Source: Saprospiraceae bacterium (GTDB lineage Bacteria; Bacteroidota; Bacteroidia; Chitinophagales; Saprospiraceae). Taken from it: a stretch of 64,000 bases of DNA. The stretch lies in contig JAHDGU010000011.1 of the NCBI GenBank assembly GCA_020627535.1, positions 62,001 to 126,000 of the forward strand. The letters are read 5' to 3'. A program made the position numbers and the translations under genes. The notes below the pieces were generated by a model. That model did not search any database. It was not told the DNA's origin and worked only from the letters and a program-made list of their open reading frames with translations. This document shows positions 1 through 11,640 of the stretch, in pieces. Within the stretch, counting starts at the first letter, position 1. Each line of letters starts with the position of its first letter.

Positions 1-1
1 C

Positions 2-484
2 TTGTCCAGGGTCAATCCTGAATACGAAAAATATCTCGACTTAACAAATACCAGATTTCGTCAACAATTTTCCACCTATGGACAAGGAGTTGGATTTGCC
101 TTATCAGGGGGATTAGCCGCAAGTCAGGTGTATACCAAGCCATCTGCTTTAAATACTACCAGACAGAGAGCTCTAAATCTATTGAATCAATATCAAGCAT
201 CGCTCTCGACTGAGGAATTAGAAAGTTTGGCAAGACAATATCAGATAGAGTCCGACGATTATGAAGAACTACGCTCACGTCACAATACAAATCAAATTAT
301 TGGAACCGGAGCAATTGTAATGGGTACCCTAGCCGGCGTGTGGTATCTTATGAAGCGCACCAAAAAGACTGAAGCGAAACCAAGCTATAACGAACAAAAT
401 CCCTTTTCAAATAGCGTTGGCATCTCACCAAAATTCGGTTATGATGATCAGCAATTCATCAGTGGTTTCGTTCTAAATTTTTAA
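2..484 (+). CDS. Hypothetical protein with one membrane segment, probably 5'-truncated by the window edge
   Basis: The reading frame is open from the first bases of the window, and the TTG at position 2 is not a convincing start, so the gene probably begins upstream. The visible 160 residues have a polar N-terminal part, a glycine-rich stretch (GVGFALSGGLAAS), a helical charged segment rich in Glu, Gln and Leu (residues 55-95), and one likely membrane helix at about 100-117 (IIGTGAIVMGTLAGVWYLM) followed by a Lys/Arg-rich stop-transfer patch. The C-terminus ends in LNF, as often seen in envelope proteins of this phylum. I do not recognise a family. The gene lies 4 bases before a lipoprotein gene on the same strand, so the two are probably cotranscribed. 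Confidence 0.6.
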   Translation: MSRVNPEYEKYLDLTNTRFRQQFSTYGQGVGFALSGGLAASQVYTKPSALNTTRQRALNLLNQYQASLSTEELESLARQYQIESDDYEELRSRHNTNQIIGTGAIVMGTLAGVWYLMKRTKKTEAKPSYNEQNPFSNSVGISPKFGYDDQQFISGFVLNF

Positions 485-488
485 AAAA

Positions 489-887
489 ATGAGAGCACAC
501 ACCTTACTTGTCGCGATTGGTCTTTGGTTCTCTATTATTGCTTGCGAAAATCAAGAGTTACCGCCACTAGGCGAAAATCTGTATGATCAATACCCCGAAC
601 TGATAGTGGTAGATTTCGTCTCTTTCGAGAATTATTCGAATCTCCGCGTGAATGTCAGGCTCAGCTTTGACTCAAAATACAATCAGCTTCCACTGACTTC
701 GCAGAATAGTATTGAATCCATAGAGATATTTAGGGACAATAGACTATTTCAAATACCTAAAACACAAGATAGATTCTTTGATCCTCAAAGAAGACGAGGT
801 CAAGAAACTTGTTATCGTGTAAGATTTTTGTTGAATAGTGGAGAACGCACTCCAGATCACGTTGCATGCATCACCACGCCAGAGTAG
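489..887 (+). CDS. Small putative lipoprotein
   Basis: This 132-residue protein starts with an Arg-containing signal sequence and a lipobox-like IIAC at about residues 16-19, so it is probably lipid-anchored in the envelope. The rest is a single small domain with alternating hydrophobic residues, reminiscent of a fibronectin-III-like or DUF4249-type beta sandwich, but I cannot assign a family. The ATG at 489 follows an A-rich stretch, normal for this phylum. It follows the partial membrane-protein gene by only 4 bases and ends 1 base before the convergent end of rfbC. No function is claimed. Confidence 0.7.
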   Translation: MRAHTLLVAIGLWFSIIACENQELPPLGENLYDQYPELIVVDFVSFENYSNLRVNVRLSFDSKYNQLPLTSQNSIESIEIFRDNRLFQIPKTQDRFFDPQRRRGQETCYRVRFLLNSGERTPDHVACITTPE

Positions 888-888
888 T

Positions 889-1446
889 TTACGCCAAAGA
901 GCTATAGACTTTATGTTTGCCAAATGCTGGCTGAACAAGGTCCTTCTCAGATATAATCGCCTGATCTTTAGAGACACCCCAGTCAATCTTCAACTGTGGG
1001 TCGAATGCATCCAGACCGCTGTCATGTTCCTTGCTATAAAAATTGTCACACTTATAAGAAAAGACTGCGACCTCTGACAAGACCAGAAAACCATGCGCAA
1101 ATCCTCTGGGGATGAGGAGCTGCTTTTTATTCTCGGCTGAGAGTTCAATGGCAAATGTATGTCCGTAGGTATCGGATCCTTCACGGATATCACATACCAC
1201 ATCCAGGACTGCTCCAGTAGTCACCCGCACAAGCTTAGCCTGACCCATAGGTGGCAGCTGATAGTGTAGCCCGCGTAGGACATTTTTGCTTGACTTGGAC
1301 TCATTGTCTTGTACGAAGTGATAGTCTAGACCGGCTTCCGCCAAAATGGACTGATTGTAACTCTCAAAAAAATAGCCACGATGATCTTCAAAGACCTTAG
1401 GTTCGATCACGAACAGATCAGGAATCGGCGTCTCAATTACTGGCAT
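889..1446 (-). CDS. rfbC: dTDP-4-dehydrorhamnose 3,5-epimerase
   Basis: The enzyme epimerises C3 and C5 of dTDP-4-dehydro-6-deoxyglucose in the dTDP-L-rhamnose pathway that supplies surface polysaccharide synthesis; it acts in the cytosol. The 185-residue length and the cupin-fold signature fit the RmlC family: FEDHRGYFFE near the N-terminus, VLRGLHYQ carrying the catalytic His (about residue 61), the PRGFAHGF motif (about 113-120) and a Tyr in FSYKCDNFY. The start follows the der stop codon by 10 bases, so der and rfbC probably form one transcript. Other rhamnose genes (rfbA, B, D) are not in the window. Its 3' end converges on the lipoprotein gene with essentially no spacer. Confidence 0.93.
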   Translation of the reverse strand: MPVIETPIPDLFVIEPKVFEDHRGYFFESYNQSILAEAGLDYHFVQDNESKSSKNVLRGLHYQLPPMGQAKLVRVTTGAVLDVVCDIREGSDTYGHTFAIELSAENKKQLLIPRGFAHGFLVLSEVAVFSYKCDNFYSKEHDSGLDAFDPQLKIDWGVSKDQAIISEKDLVQPAFGKHKVYSSLA

Positions 1447-1456
1447 CTATTGACTA

Positions 1457-2761
1457 CTATTTTTTACGGAAGAATATACTGATGGGCACACCAGTAAAAT
1501 TATACCTTTTGCGCAGCTGATTCTCTAGGAAGTTGCGATAGGGTTCCTTGACGTGAGTCGGATGATTACAGAAAAATGCAAAAGCCGGATAGCGCGCCTT
1601 GAGCTGTGTCACATACTTGATCTTGATAAATTTACCACGATGAGATGGCGGCGGTGTGCGCTCTGTGACCTCTTGTAAGAAGTCATTGAGTTCTGAGGTT
1701 TTGATCCGCTTACTCTTGTTTTCAAATACTTCCAGACCAGTCTCAATGAGCTTAAAGATGCGCTGTTGGGTCAGAGCAGATACGAAGTGAATCGGAACAT
1801 CATTGAAAGGAGCGAGTCGTTGGCGGTATTCTCTTTCAAGATCTCTCGCCGTATTGGTCTCCTTCTCAACCAGATCCCACTTATTCACCACGAGAACAAC
1901 ACCCGTTTTGCGCCTGACGCACAACTTGAAGATTTGCATATCCTGCGCCTCGATTCCAGTCTGTGCATCGATCAAAAGGAAACAAATATCCGCTTCCTCT
2001 ACAGCCTTAATAGCTCGGATCACTGAATAAAACTCTAGATCTTCATGCACCTTGGCCTTCTTGCGAAGTCCAGCGGTGTCAATCATGAGAAACTCTTTGC
2101 CAAACTTGTTGTAGTGCGAATAGATGCTGTCTCGGGTAGTACCAGCGATGTCGGTGACAATGTTTCTCTTCTCACCCAGTAGCGCATTGGTCAGTGTAGA
2201 TTTCCCTACATTGGGCTGACCGATGATGGCAAATACCGGCAACTTATTTTCGTCTGCCTCGCTCTCCTCTTCCATGATCTCCGTCATAGCATCTAGGAGT
2301 TCTCCGCCACCACTGCCAGAGAGAGCACTCATGAAGAAGGTATTATCAAAGCCCAGACTCCAAAACTCGTTGGCCATCAAGGCTCGATTGTTATTGTCTA
2401 CTTTATTGACGCAAACAAAGACCGGCTTATCAGACTTTCGCAGCATCTGGGCTACTTGCTCATCAAGGTCAGTAATTCCTGTCGTGACATCAGTGACGAA
2501 GCAGATCACAGTTGCCTCTTGTATAGCGATTTCGACCTGAGATCTGATCTCTGCCTCAAAGACATCGTCGCTATTGCGGACAAAGCCTCCAGTGTCAATG
2601 ACTGTGAAGGTCTTACCATTCCAATCACTCGTCCCATAGATGCGATCTCTGGTGACACCAGAGATATTATCCACGATGGCTTCCCGCTCACCGATGAGAC
2701 GGTTGTATAGTGTAGATTTCCCTACATTGGGTCTTCCGACGATGGCTACGATATTGGGCAT
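1457..2761 (-). CDS. der: Ribosome-associated GTPase Der (EngA)
   Basis: Der is an essential GTPase with two tandem G domains that takes part in 50S ribosomal subunit assembly. Both domains are visible: GRPNVGKST (about residues 8-16) with DTGGF and NKVD, and GQPNVGKST (about 181-189) with DTAGLRKK and NKWDL. The C-terminal KH-like domain contains the PPPSHRGK and NHPTHVKEPY segments typical of the family. Length (434 residues) is normal and the ATG at 2761 immediately precedes PNIVAIVGRPNVGKS, so the start is secure. It lies downstream of rpoC but is separated from it by a strong hairpin, so it may have its own promoter. Confidence 0.96.
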   Translation of the reverse strand: MPNIVAIVGRPNVGKSTLYNRLIGEREAIVDNISGVTRDRIYGTSDWNGKTFTVIDTGGFVRNSDDVFEAEIRSQVEIAIQEATVICFVTDVTTGITDLDEQVAQMLRKSDKPVFVCVNKVDNNNRALMANEFWSLGFDNTFFMSALSGSGGGELLDAMTEIMEEESEADENKLPVFAIIGQPNVGKSTLTNALLGEKRNIVTDIAGTTRDSIYSHYNKFGKEFLMIDTAGLRKKAKVHEDLEFYSVIRAIKAVEEADICFLLIDAQTGIEAQDMQIFKLCVRRKTGVVLVVNKWDLVEKETNTARDLEREYRQRLAPFNDVPIHFVSALTQQRIFKLIETGLEVFENKSKRIKTSELNDFLQEVTERTPPPSHRGKFIKIKYVTQLKARYPAFAFFCNHPTHVKEPYRNFLENQLRKRYNFTGVPISIFFRKK

Positions 2762-2815
2762 GAGATCAAAGTTAGTAGGACTTGTCGCGCTCTACGGCAT
2801 TCTTTCTGAAAATGC

Positions 2816-2843
2816 AGAAGCCTTCGCCGGAGCGAAGGCTTCT
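2816..2843 (-). terminator. Perfect 12-bp hairpin after rpoC
   Basis: AGAAGCCTTCGC, loop CGGA, then GCGAAGGCTTCT: a perfect 12-bp GC-rich stem located 34 bases past the rpoC stop. There is no clear T-run immediately after it on the minus strand, so it may be a weak terminator or an RNA-stabilising hairpin separating the rpo operon from der. Confidence 0.6.
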
Positions 2844-2877
2844 GTTCGAGTTTTTCTATCATTTTCGCGAAAGCGAT

Positions 2878-5800
2878 CTAGCCCATGATCATAGAATCAC
2901 TGATGGCTTCTTTCGCAGCTTTCTCGGCCTCTTCTGTCTTGGAAGTCACGAAGACATCCGAAAACTCCTTGAGTCCGGTACCAGCTGGGATTCGCTTACC
3001 TACGATTACGTTCTCTTTGAGGCCTGCAAGGAAATCTCGCTTGGCACCGATCGCTGCTGTCGAAAGCACCTTGGTCGTCTCCTGGAAGGATGCTGCTGAA
3101 ATCCAGCTATGCGTACCGAGAGATGACTTGGTGATACCTTGGAGGATCGGAGCACTCGTAGCCGGTACAGCATCTCTGTACTCTACGACCTTCTTATCCT
3201 CACGCTTGAGCAGAGAGTTTTCTTCTCGCAATTGACGCAGACTCACCAGTTGACCTGCTCTGAGATTCTGACTCTCACCTGGATCGGTGATAAACTTCTT
3301 ATCGAAGATCCAGTCGTTCTGCTCAAGAAAATCATACTTCTCGACTGCCTCACCTTCTAGGAAGGTAGAGTCACCTGGATCCAAAATCTGAAGTCTACGC
3401 ATCATCTGCCTTACGATGACCTCTATGTGCTTGTCATTGATATCGATACCCTGTGAGCGATATACCTCTTGTACACCATTGACTAGGTACTGCTGTACCG
3501 CAAATGGCCCCTTGATATTAAGGATATCAATCGGTGCGATCGTACCATCGCTCAGTGGATTACCTGCTCGCACAAAGTCACCCTCTTGGACAAGGATGTG
3601 CTTAGAAAATCCGATGAGATACTTTCGCTTCTGATTGGTACGCTCATCCTCAACAAAGACCTCACGGTTACCCCGTTTGATCTTTCCAAAAGAGACGATA
3701 CCGTCAATCTCAGATGTCACTGCAGGATTTGATGGATTACGCGCCTCGAAGAGCTCAGTCACACGAGGCAGACCACCGGTGATATCTTGGATCTGACCCA
3801 AGCTACGCGGAATCTTCGCGATTTTATCACCTGCTTTGACCTCAGCACCTTCTTCTATAGAAATGTGTGCACCAACTGGTAGCGTATAATTCTTAAGAAT
3901 ATCTCCATCCGCTGAAGTGATCATCACAGTAGGAATCTTCTTCTTGTTCTTCGATTCCTGAATGATCTTCTCTTCGTATCCCGTCTGATCATCACGCTCC
4001 ATACGGAATGTCACCCCTTCTTCAATGGCATCAAATTTCACGATACCACCAAACTCTGAAATGATGACCGCATTGAACGGATCCCACTCACAGATGATAT
4101 CACCCTTTTTGATCTTCTTACCTTCTTTGAAGAATAGTGTCGCACCGTAGGGAATGAAATGGCTAGACTGGATCTTCTTAGTCTCTGGATCGATGATTCT
4201 GACTTCGCCAGATCTTGAGAGCACGACCTCTTTCTTCTCGCCGTCCTCTTCCATCTTGACCGTACGTACGTTGTCAAACTCGAGAACACCGTCAAATCTA
4301 GCTTCGATTTCATTCTCTGTCTTGCTGACCGTCGCCACACCACCCACGTGGAAGGTACGAAGTGTCAACTGAGTACCGGGCTCACCAATACTCTGTGCAG
4401 CAATGATACCTACAGAGTCTCCGCGCTCGGCGATACGACCAGTCGCCAGGTTTTTACCATAGCACTTGCGGCATACTCCTCTAGGTGTATCACAAGTTAC
4501 TACGGATCGGATCATCACAGACTCGATACCTGCAGTCTCAATTCTCTCAGCAATATCATCACTGATGTAATCTGCAGCTGCGACGATAACCTCACCCGAT
4601 TCTGGATGCTCTACATCATGCAAGCTGTATCGTCCTCTGATTCTTGCAGCCAGAGACTCAATGATCTTTTCGTTGTCTTTGAGTGCATAGGTCTCAATAC
4701 CTCTGAGGGTGCTGCAGTCCTCTTCCATGATCACGACGTCTTGTGCAACGTCGACAAGTCTTCTGGTCAGATAACCGGCATCGGCTGTCTTCAAGGCTGT
4801 ATCGGCAAGACCTTTTCTCGCACCGTGAGTACTGATAAAGTAGTCTTGTACTGATAGTCCTTCTAGGAAGTTGGAGAGAATTGGGTTTTCGATGATCGCA
4901 CCACCTGTATCACCAGACTTACGCGGCTTGGCCATCAGGCCTCTGAGTCCACAGAGCTGCTTGATCTGCTGCTTTGATCCACGAGCACCGGAGTGAAGCA
5001 TCATGTATACGGAATTGAATCCACCTTTGTGAGCGGCCAACTCCTTCATGAGGTTGTCAGTGATACGATTATCGGCATAGGTCCACTTGTCGATTACCTG
5101 ATTGTATCTCTCCTTATCAGTGATCAGACCCATGTTATAGTTGTCGAGTACTTCATCCACTTCTTCTTGAGCAGATGTCAGACTCTTTTCTTTGACACTC
5201 GGCGTGATCAGGTCTCCAAGGTTGAAGGATAGCCCTCCTTTGAAAGACCAGTTAAAGCCTAGAGTCTTTATTTCATCCAAGAATGCTGCAGTCGTCGGGA
5301 AACTCGTCTCTGTGATGATACGACCGATGATGCGTTTGAGATTTTTCTTGGTGAGAAGTTCATTGATGTAACCTACTTCAGCAGGCACTGCTTGATTGAA
5401 GATCACTCGACCCACTGTCGTCTCTACTTTATCGGTCACGAGTTCTCCGTCTTTCTTGACAGTCGTCCTCACCGTGATCGGAGCATGAAGAGCTACTTTG
5501 CCTTCATTGTAGGCAATGACTACTTCCTCTGCGCTGTAGAATTTCATCCCAGATCCAGCAATCGTCTCTCTGGTCTCATCAAGAATCTCCTTGGTCAAGT
5601 AGTATAGACCCAATACCATATCCTGTGAAGGAAGTGTGATGGGAGATCCATCTTGCGGGTTGAGCATATTGTGACAAGCGAGCATGAGGATCTGAGCCTC
5701 TAGGATAGCTGCATGTCCAAGCGGGACGTGTACCGCCATTTGGTCACCGTCAAAATCGGCGTTGAAAGCTCCACAAACTAGAGGGTGCAACTGAATGGCC

Positions 5801-7179
5801 TTACCCTCTACAAGCTTTGGCTGGAAGGCTTGGATAGAAAGTCTGTGCAGCGTCGGAGCACGATTGAGCAGTACTGGATGCCCTTGAAGGATATTCTCCA
5901 AGATCTCCCAGATAACCGGCTCTTTGCGATCGACGAGCTTCTTGGCACTCTTGACAGTCTTTACGATACCACGCTCTATGAGCTTTCTGATGATAAATGG
6001 CTTGAAGAGTTCACTCGCCATGCCTTTGGGTAAACCACACTCATGCAGTTGTAACGTAGGTCCTACGACAATGACGGATCGTCCTGAGTAGTCAACACGC
6101 TTTCCAAGCAGATTTTGGCGGAAACGCCCTTGCTTTCCTTTCAAAATATCACTCAATGACTTCAGTGCTCGTCCACCTTCTGCCTTCACAGCATTAGATT
6201 TTCGACTATTGTCAAATAGTGAATCGACAGCCTCTTGAAGCATCCTTTTCTCATTTCGCAAGATGACTTCTGGCGCTTTGATCTCGAGGAGTCTTTTGAG
6301 CCTATTGTTCCTGATGATGACACGTCTGTAAAGATCATTGAGATCCGAGCTCGCGAATCGACCACCATCTAGTGGTACCAGAGGACGGAGCTCTGGCGGT
6401 ATGACGGGCAGATACTGAATGATCGCCCATGCTGGATCGTTCTCGATGCGTGACTGACCATCTCTAAAGGACTCAACAACTCTCAATCTCTTGAGTGCCT
6501 CCGATTTTCTTTGTTGAGATGTCTCTGTCGCAGCTTGGTGTCTCAACTGATAAGAAAGTTCATCAAGATCAAGTTGACCAAGCAGATCGTATACTGCTTC
6601 TGCCCCCATCTTGGCGATAAACTTATCAGGGTGAGCATCATCCAATTGTTGATTCTCTTTGGGCAGAGTGTCCAATACTTCAAAGTACTCTTCCTCAGTG
6701 AGGAGAGTCTTGTGAGGAACCTCTTCTGCCTTGACTCCCGGCTGGATGACCACATATCTCTCGTAGTAGATTATGGTTTCAAGCTTTTTGGAGGCAACTC
6801 CTAGAAGGTATCCAATTTTATTGGGTAGTGATTTGAAGAACCAGATGTGAACCACGGGCACGACAAGTTTGATGTGTCCCATGCGCTCACGTCTCACCTT
6901 CTTCTCTGTGACTTCTACACCACATCTGTCACATACGATGCCCTTGTAGCGTATACGCTTGTACTTACCGCAGTAGCATTCGTAGTCTTTGACAGGTCCG
7001 AATATTCTTTCACAGAATAGACCATCGCGCTCTGGCTTGTATGATCTGTAATTGATCGTCTCAGGCTTGAGAACCTCGCCAAAGGATCTCTCCAAGATCT
7101 GATCTGGTGAACACAAGCTGATCGTGATAGAAGAGAAATCTTCGATACGACTGCTTACGGTTGTTTTTTTGAATGGCAT
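2878..7179 (-). CDS. rpoC: DNA-directed RNA polymerase subunit beta'
   Basis: This is the catalytic beta' subunit of RNA polymerase. At 1433 residues it has the usual length for Bacteroidota. The zinc-binding region ([19 protein letters not shown], starting near residue 65) and the Mg-chelating catalytic loop NADFDGD (about 466-472) are intact, as is the CRKCYG zinc site in the C-terminal half and the bridge-helix/trigger-loop region around [16 protein letters not shown]. The start ATG is 32 bases after the rpoB stop and the two are cotranscribed. No frameshift is visible. The long open frames on the opposite strand have no family resemblance and are shadows. Confidence 0.98.
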   Translation of the reverse strand: MPFKKTTVSSRIEDFSSITISLCSPDQILERSFGEVLKPETINYRSYKPERDGLFCERIFGPVKDYECYCGKYKRIRYKGIVCDRCGVEVTEKKVRRERMGHIKLVVPVVHIWFFKSLPNKIGYLLGVASKKLETIIYYERYVVIQPGVKAEEVPHKTLLTEEEYFEVLDTLPKENQQLDDAHPDKFIAKMGAEAVYDLLGQLDLDELSYQLRHQAATETSQQRKSEALKRLRVVESFRDGQSRIENDPAWAIIQYLPVIPPELRPLVPLDGGRFASSDLNDLYRRVIIRNNRLKRLLEIKAPEVILRNEKRMLQEAVDSLFDNSRKSNAVKAEGGRALKSLSDILKGKQGRFRQNLLGKRVDYSGRSVIVVGPTLQLHECGLPKGMASELFKPFIIRKLIERGIVKTVKSAKKLVDRKEPVIWEILENILQGHPVLLNRAPTLHRLSIQAFQPKLVEGKAIQLHPLVCGAFNADFDGDQMAVHVPLGHAAILEAQILMLACHNMLNPQDGSPITLPSQDMVLGLYYLTKEILDETRETIAGSGMKFYSAEEVVIAYNEGKVALHAPITVRTTVKKDGELVTDKVETTVGRVIFNQAVPAEVGYINELLTKKNLKRIIGRIITETSFPTTAAFLDEIKTLGFNWSFKGGLSFNLGDLITPSVKEKSLTSAQEEVDEVLDNYNMGLITDKERYNQVIDKWTYADNRITDNLMKELAAHKGGFNSVYMMLHSGARGSKQQIKQLCGLRGLMAKPRKSGDTGGAIIENPILSNFLEGLSVQDYFISTHGARKGLADTALKTADAGYLTRRLVDVAQDVVIMEEDCSTLRGIETYALKDNEKIIESLAARIRGRYSLHDVEHPESGEVIVAAADYISDDIAERIETAGIESVMIRSVVTCDTPRGVCRKCYGKNLATGRIAERGDSVGIIAAQSIGEPGTQLTLRTFHVGGVATVSKTENEIEARFDGVLEFDNVRTVKMEEDGEKKEVVLSRSGEVRIIDPETKKIQSSHFIPYGATLFFKEGKKIKKGDIICEWDPFNAVIISEFGGIVKFDAIEEGVTFRMERDDQTGYEEKIIQESKNKKKIPTVMITSADGDILKNYTLPVGAHISIEEGAEVKAGDKIAKIPRSLGQIQDITGGLPRVTELFEARNPSNPAVTSEIDGIVSFGKIKRGNREVFVEDERTNQKRKYLIGFSKHILVQEGDFVRAGNPLSDGTIAPIDILNIKGPFAVQQYLVNGVQEVYRSQGIDINDKHIEVIVRQMMRRLQILDPGDSTFLEGEAVEKYDFLEQNDWIFDKKFITDPGESQNLRAGQLVSLRQLREENSLLKREDKKVVEYRDAVPATSAPILQGITKSSLGTHSWISAASFQETTKVLSTAAIGAKRDFLAGLKENVIVGKRIPAGTGLKEFSDVFVTSKTEEAEKAAKEAISDSMIMG

Positions 7180-7211
7180 ATGATAGAGATTACCGGATGA
7201 TCTAATTTGGA

Positions 7212-10200
7212 TTAATCGAACTTGACATCTAGAGCCAAGCCACGCAATTCGTGAATCAATACGTTGAATGACTCAGGAATATTGGGTGAAGGTAGATTGT
7301 CACCTTTGACAATTGCCTCATAAGTCTTGGCACGTCCCATGATATCATCTGACTTGATGGTCAATAGCTCTTGCAAGATATTGGATGCACCAAATGCCTC
7401 AAGAGCCCATACCTCCATCTCACCAAATCTCTGACCACCAAACTGTGCTTTACCACCAAGTGGCTGCTGAGTGATCAATGAGTATGGCCCAATGGATCTC
7501 GCGTGCATCTTATCGTCTACCATGTGAGATAGCTTGAGCATGTAGATGACACCGACTGTGGCTTGCTGGTGAAACTTGTCTCCTGTCTCTCCATCATATA
7601 GATAGGTCTGACCTAGAGATGGCAAGTTTGCCTGTTGTACCAGTTCATCAATCTCGTCAAGACTCGCTCCATCAAAGATTGGTGTCGCATACTTCTCACC
7701 GAGCTGCTCTCCTGCCCATCCCAGTACTGTCTCGAAAATCTGGCCGAGATTCATACGAGATGGCACCCCAAGAGGATTGAGGACAATATCTACTGGTGTT
7801 CCATCTTCGAGGAATGGCATATCTTCTTGACGGACAATCCGTGCTACGATACCCTTATTACCATGTCGGCCTGCTAGCTTGTCTCCCACCTTGAGCTTAC
7901 GCTTCTTGGCGAGATAGACTTTGGCGAGCTTAAGTACTCCCGTAGGAAGCTCATCACCTATCGAGATGTTGAATTTCTCTCTCTTGAACCTACCGACCTC
8001 TTCGTTGACCTTAAGGTTGTAGTTGTGAAGTAGTCTCGCGATCAAGGCAACCGTGGCCTCATCCTTGATCCAATTGTTATAGTCCACCACGGAATAGTCT
8101 ACGCCTTTGAGAACGGTCTGAGAAAACTTGGTGCCTTTAGGTACGAGAACCTCGTTATAAATACTCTTGACACCTTGAGAGACCTTGCCACGGACCATTG
8201 TACTGAGCTTATCGATCAGTATGGTTCGTAGCTCGTTGAGGGCAACTTTGTGCTTGTCTTCGAGCTTGGTCAACAAAATCTTCTCTCTTTCTTTCTGCGC
8301 CTTATCTTTCTTGGCTCTCGAGAAGAGCTGTGTATTGATAATGACACCTGAGGTCGAAGGAGCCGCCTTTAGTGATGCATCTTTAACATCACCAGCTTTA
8401 TCTCCGAAGATCGCTCTGAGCAGTTTCTCTTCTGGTGTCGGATCACTCTCTCCCTTGGGTGTAATCTTTCCGATAAGAATATCGCCTTCCTTAACCCAAG
8501 CACCTGACCTAATGATTCCATCTTCATCCAGGTCTTTTGTGGCCTCTTCTGATACGTTGGGAATATCATTGGTAAGCTCCTCTTCACCTAGCTTCGTATC
8601 TCTTACATCAAGCTCATAGTTGACGATATGTAGAGAAGTAAATACGTCCTCTCTGACCACGCGCTCACTGAGTACGATTGCATCCTCAAAGTTGTATCCT
8701 TTCCAAGGCATGAAGGCCACCTTAAGGTTTTGGCCTAGAGCCAATTCTCCTTTCTCTGTAGCATAACCATCACAAAGGATATCCCCGCGAGTCACGCGAT
8801 CTCCCTTGCGTACGATTGGCTTCAGATTGATACAAGTCCCCTGATTGGTACGACGGAATTTAATCAGCGGATAGGTCTTGACATTGTCTTCAAAAGAGAT
8901 CAAATCCTCTTCTTCCGTTCTATCATATGAAATCGTGATCTTCTCTGCATCCACATAGGTGACGATTCCGTCACCTTCTGCATTGATGAGCATGCGAGAG
9001 TCACGTGCAACTTTTCCTTCAAGACCTGTACCGACGATCGGAGACTTAGGTCTGACAAGGGGTACTGCCTGACGCTGCATGTTAGATCCCATCAATGCCC
9101 TGTTGGCATCATCATTCTCAAGGAATGGGATCATTGATGCACTAACACCTACAATCTGATTAGGTGCCATATCCATGTACTCGATTTCGTCTGGTTCGAG
9201 GATCGGGAAGTCACCATGTTGACGACACTTGATTCTATTGGTCAAGAAACCACCTTTGTCATCTATGCTAGAGTTGGCTTGAGCAATTTTCTTGAAATCC
9301 TCACCTTCTGCAGAGAGATATTCTGCATCCCCTTTGACGTCAACTTTACCTTTATTGACTTTACGATATGGGGTCTCGAGGAAGCCCATCTTATTGACCT
9401 TGGCGTGTACGCAAAGCGTGGAGATCAGACCAATATTCGGCCCTTCCGGTGTCTCAATGGTACAAAGTCGGCCGTAGTGGCTATAGTGGACGTCACGAAC
9501 CTCAAATCCAGCTCTCTCCCTACTTAGTCCCCCAGGTCCTAGTGCTGAGATTCTACGCTTGTGCGTGATCTCGGAGAGTGGATTGGTCTGATCAAGAAAC
9601 TGGCTGAGCTGGCTGGTGCCAAAAAAGCTGTTGATCACGGATGAAAGTGTACGCGCATTGATCAAATCGATCGGTGTAAAGACTTCATTGTCTCTTACAT
9701 TCATACGCTCTCTGATAGTCCTTGCCATACGCGCAAGTCCTACGCCAAACTGTGCGTAGAGCTGTTCTCCAACAGTTCTTACACGACGATTGCTCAAGTG
9801 ATCAATATCATCTAGCTCTGCCTTCTGATTGACGAGTCTGATCAGGTAGTTGACGATCTGAATGATGTCTTCTTTGGTCAGGGTCTGCGTCTCACCATCG
9901 ATATCTAGACCAAGCTTTCGATTGATCTTGTAGCGACCTACTTCCCCAAGGTTGTACCTCTTATTAGAGAAGAAGAGTTTATCGATGATACCACGCGCTG
10001 TGTCTTCATCTGGTGGGTCTGAGCCCCTTAGCTGTCGATAGATGTACTGTACAGCTTCAATTTCAGAACTAGAAGGATCTTTCTGCAGTGTCTGATAGAT
10101 GATGCTGTAGTCTTCTGAGACATCCTTTTTCTGGAGTATGATTGTATCAGATTCAGAATCTAAGATCATCTCTATGTTATCCTCGTCGATGACAACGTCA

Positions 10201-11039
10201 CGATCAAGAATAATTTCATTTCTCTCAATGGTTACAACCTCTCCAGTATCTTCATCTACGAAGTCCTCCGTCCACTTTTTTAGAACTCGCGCTGCAAGTT
10301 TTCTACCTATGGCCTTTTTGAGAGTTGTCTTATTTGCTTTGACTTCTTCTGCGAGATCAAAAATTCCCAAAATGTCACGGTCGTTGTCAAAGCCAATGGC
10401 TCTGAGAAGGGTCGTCACAGGGAATTTTTTCTTCCTATCGATGTACGCGAACATGACATTGTTAATGTCCGTCGCAAACTCCATCCATGCGCCTTTGAAA
10501 GGAATCACCCTTGCAGAATAAATCTTGGTGCCGTTGGGGTGGAAACTTTGACTAAAGAAGACACCGGGAGATCTATGAAGCTGTGACACAATGACGCGCT
10601 CTGCGCCATTGATGACGAACGTTCCTTTGGGAGTCATGTAGGGAATATTCCCGAGGAATACATCTTGGACGATCGTCTCAAAATCCACGTGCTCCTCATC
10701 GTTACAAGAGAGTCGCAATTTCGCCTTGAGGGGTACACTGTATGTAAGACCTCTTTGGACACACTCTGTGATACTATATCTCGGAGGATCTACGAAGTAG
10801 TCTAGAAATTCAAGGACGAATATATTTCTTGCATCCGTGATCGGAAAGTTCTCCTGAAATACGCGAAAAAGCCCTTCGTTCTCACGGTTTTCAGGTGTGG
10901 TAGACAGCTGGAAGAACTCTTGAAATGACTTGAGTTGGATCTCCAGCAGGTCAGGATATTGCGCCGGCAATTTGATTTTGCCGAAGCTTTTTCGTTGCAA
11001 CTCGTTGCTTTTGGATTTAGCTACTGCTCCTTTGGCCAT
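7212..11039 (-). CDS. rpoB: DNA-directed RNA polymerase subunit beta
   Basis: The beta subunit of RNA polymerase, 1275 residues, intact. The rifampicin pocket (about residues 474-510) reads [15 protein letters not shown] then [14 protein letters not shown], so the residues equivalent to E. coli Gln513, Asp516, His526 and Ser531 are wild type; the organism is predicted to be rifampicin sensitive at the target. The active-site and C-terminal signatures ([22 protein letters not shown]) are present. The gene follows rplL after a 150-base spacer holding an attenuator-like hairpin, as in many bacteria where polymerase expression is set lower than ribosomal protein expression. Confidence 0.98.
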   Translation of the reverse strand: MAKGAVAKSKSNELQRKSFGKIKLPAQYPDLLEIQLKSFQEFFQLSTTPENRENEGLFRVFQENFPITDARNIFVLEFLDYFVDPPRYSITECVQRGLTYSVPLKAKLRLSCNDEEHVDFETIVQDVFLGNIPYMTPKGTFVINGAERVIVSQLHRSPGVFFSQSFHPNGTKIYSARVIPFKGAWMEFATDINNVMFAYIDRKKKFPVTTLLRAIGFDNDRDILGIFDLAEEVKANKTTLKKAIGRKLAARVLKKWTEDFVDEDTGEVVTIERNEIILDRDVVIDEDNIEMILDSESDTIILQKKDVSEDYSIIYQTLQKDPSSSEIEAVQYIYRQLRGSDPPDEDTARGIIDKLFFSNKRYNLGEVGRYKINRKLGLDIDGETQTLTKEDIIQIVNYLIRLVNQKAELDDIDHLSNRRVRTVGEQLYAQFGVGLARMARTIRERMNVRDNEVFTPIDLINARTLSSVINSFFGTSQLSQFLDQTNPLSEITHKRRISALGPGGLSRERAGFEVRDVHYSHYGRLCTIETPEGPNIGLISTLCVHAKVNKMGFLETPYRKVNKGKVDVKGDAEYLSAEGEDFKKIAQANSSIDDKGGFLTNRIKCRQHGDFPILEPDEIEYMDMAPNQIVGVSASMIPFLENDDANRALMGSNMQRQAVPLVRPKSPIVGTGLEGKVARDSRMLINAEGDGIVTYVDAEKITISYDRTEEEDLISFEDNVKTYPLIKFRRTNQGTCINLKPIVRKGDRVTRGDILCDGYATEKGELALGQNLKVAFMPWKGYNFEDAIVLSERVVREDVFTSLHIVNYELDVRDTKLGEEELTNDIPNVSEEATKDLDEDGIIRSGAWVKEGDILIGKITPKGESDPTPEEKLLRAIFGDKAGDVKDASLKAAPSTSGVIINTQLFSRAKKDKAQKEREKILLTKLEDKHKVALNELRTILIDKLSTMVRGKVSQGVKSIYNEVLVPKGTKFSQTVLKGVDYSVVDYNNWIKDEATVALIARLLHNYNLKVNEEVGRFKREKFNISIGDELPTGVLKLAKVYLAKKRKLKVGDKLAGRHGNKGIVARIVRQEDMPFLEDGTPVDIVLNPLGVPSRMNLGQIFETVLGWAGEQLGEKYATPIFDGASLDEIDELVQQANLPSLGQTYLYDGETGDKFHQQATVGVIYMLKLSHMVDDKMHARSIGPYSLITQQPLGGKAQFGGQRFGEMEVWALEAFGASNILQELLTIKSDDIMGRAKTYEAIVKGDNLPSPNIPESFNVLIHELRGLALDVKFD

Positions 11040-11095
11040 GGTAGATGATGAATTTGGATGGAGAGATAGTGATATGCCGAGGCATGAAACAACAC

Positions 11096-11131
11096 AAGGC
11101 CTAGATAAGTTGTGAAACTTATCTAAGCCTT
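11096..11131 (-). promoter_or_regulatory. Hairpin between rplL and rpoB, probable attenuator or processing site
   Basis: AAGGC-TAGATAAGTT, loop GTG, AAACTTATCTA-GCCTT: a stem of about 15 bp with single bulges, in the 150-base rplL-rpoB spacer. A partial attenuator or RNase III site in exactly this place is known in E. coli; here only the structure and position are seen, function is inferred. Confidence 0.55.
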
Positions 11132-11190
11132 ATGTATTGTTATGTAGCGCTGTATCAATCAGTCTTGATATCTATTGGTTGCCCAAAGAA

Positions 11191-11574
11191 TTACTTCAAT
11201 TCTACTTGTGCACCAACAGCTTCAAGAGCTGATTTGATTGATTCAGCTTCGTCTTTTGCTACACCTTCTTTCACTGTAGAAGGAGCACCATCAACGATAT
11301 CTTTCGCTTCTTTAAGTCCGACACCTAGAAGAGTCTTGACTTCTTTCACGACTTTGAGTTTAGCAGCTCCAGCAGAATTCAATACTACATCAAATTCTGA
11401 TTTTTCATCTGCTCCACCTGCGTCACCACCACCGGCTGCAGGGCCTGCAGCGACAGCGACAGCGGCTGCTGCTGGCTCAATGCCATGCTCTTCTTTGAGG
11501 ATGTCAGCTAGTTCGGTAACTTCTTTTACAGTAAGTCCGACCAGCGTATCCGCGATTGCTTTTAGATCTGCCAT
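11191..11574 (-). CDS. rplL: 50S ribosomal protein L7/L12
   Basis: L7/L12 forms the flexible stalk of the large ribosomal subunit and recruits translation GTPases. The 127-residue protein shows the N-terminal dimerisation helix ([16 protein letters not shown]), an Ala/Gly-rich hinge (about residues 34-55) and the globular C-terminal domain ([28 protein letters not shown]). It lies between rplJ and rpoB in the standard order. The Ser/Ala-rich open frame on the opposite strand is produced by the Ala/Gly hinge codons and is not a gene. Confidence 0.97.
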   Translation of the reverse strand: MADLKAIADTLVGLTVKEVTELADILKEEHGIEPAAAAVAVAAGPAAGGGDAGGADEKSEFDVVLNSAGAAKLKVVKEVKTLLGVGLKEAKDIVDGAPSTVKEGVAKDEAESIKSALEAVGAQVELK

Positions 11575-11640
11575 CTTATTGTGTTTTTGCTAGTTTTCTT
11601 GTGAATTAAAATTGTATGAGTACAAACTTGGAAGCCTTGA

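Noticed and set aside
4348-4854. Long plus-strand open frame opposite rpoC
   Set aside because: It lies wholly inside the antisense of a conserved essential gene, has no family resemblance, and its composition follows rpoC codon positions.
8185-8619. Ser-rich plus-strand open frame opposite rpoB
   Set aside because: A shadow created by rpoB codon bias; no start context or motif.
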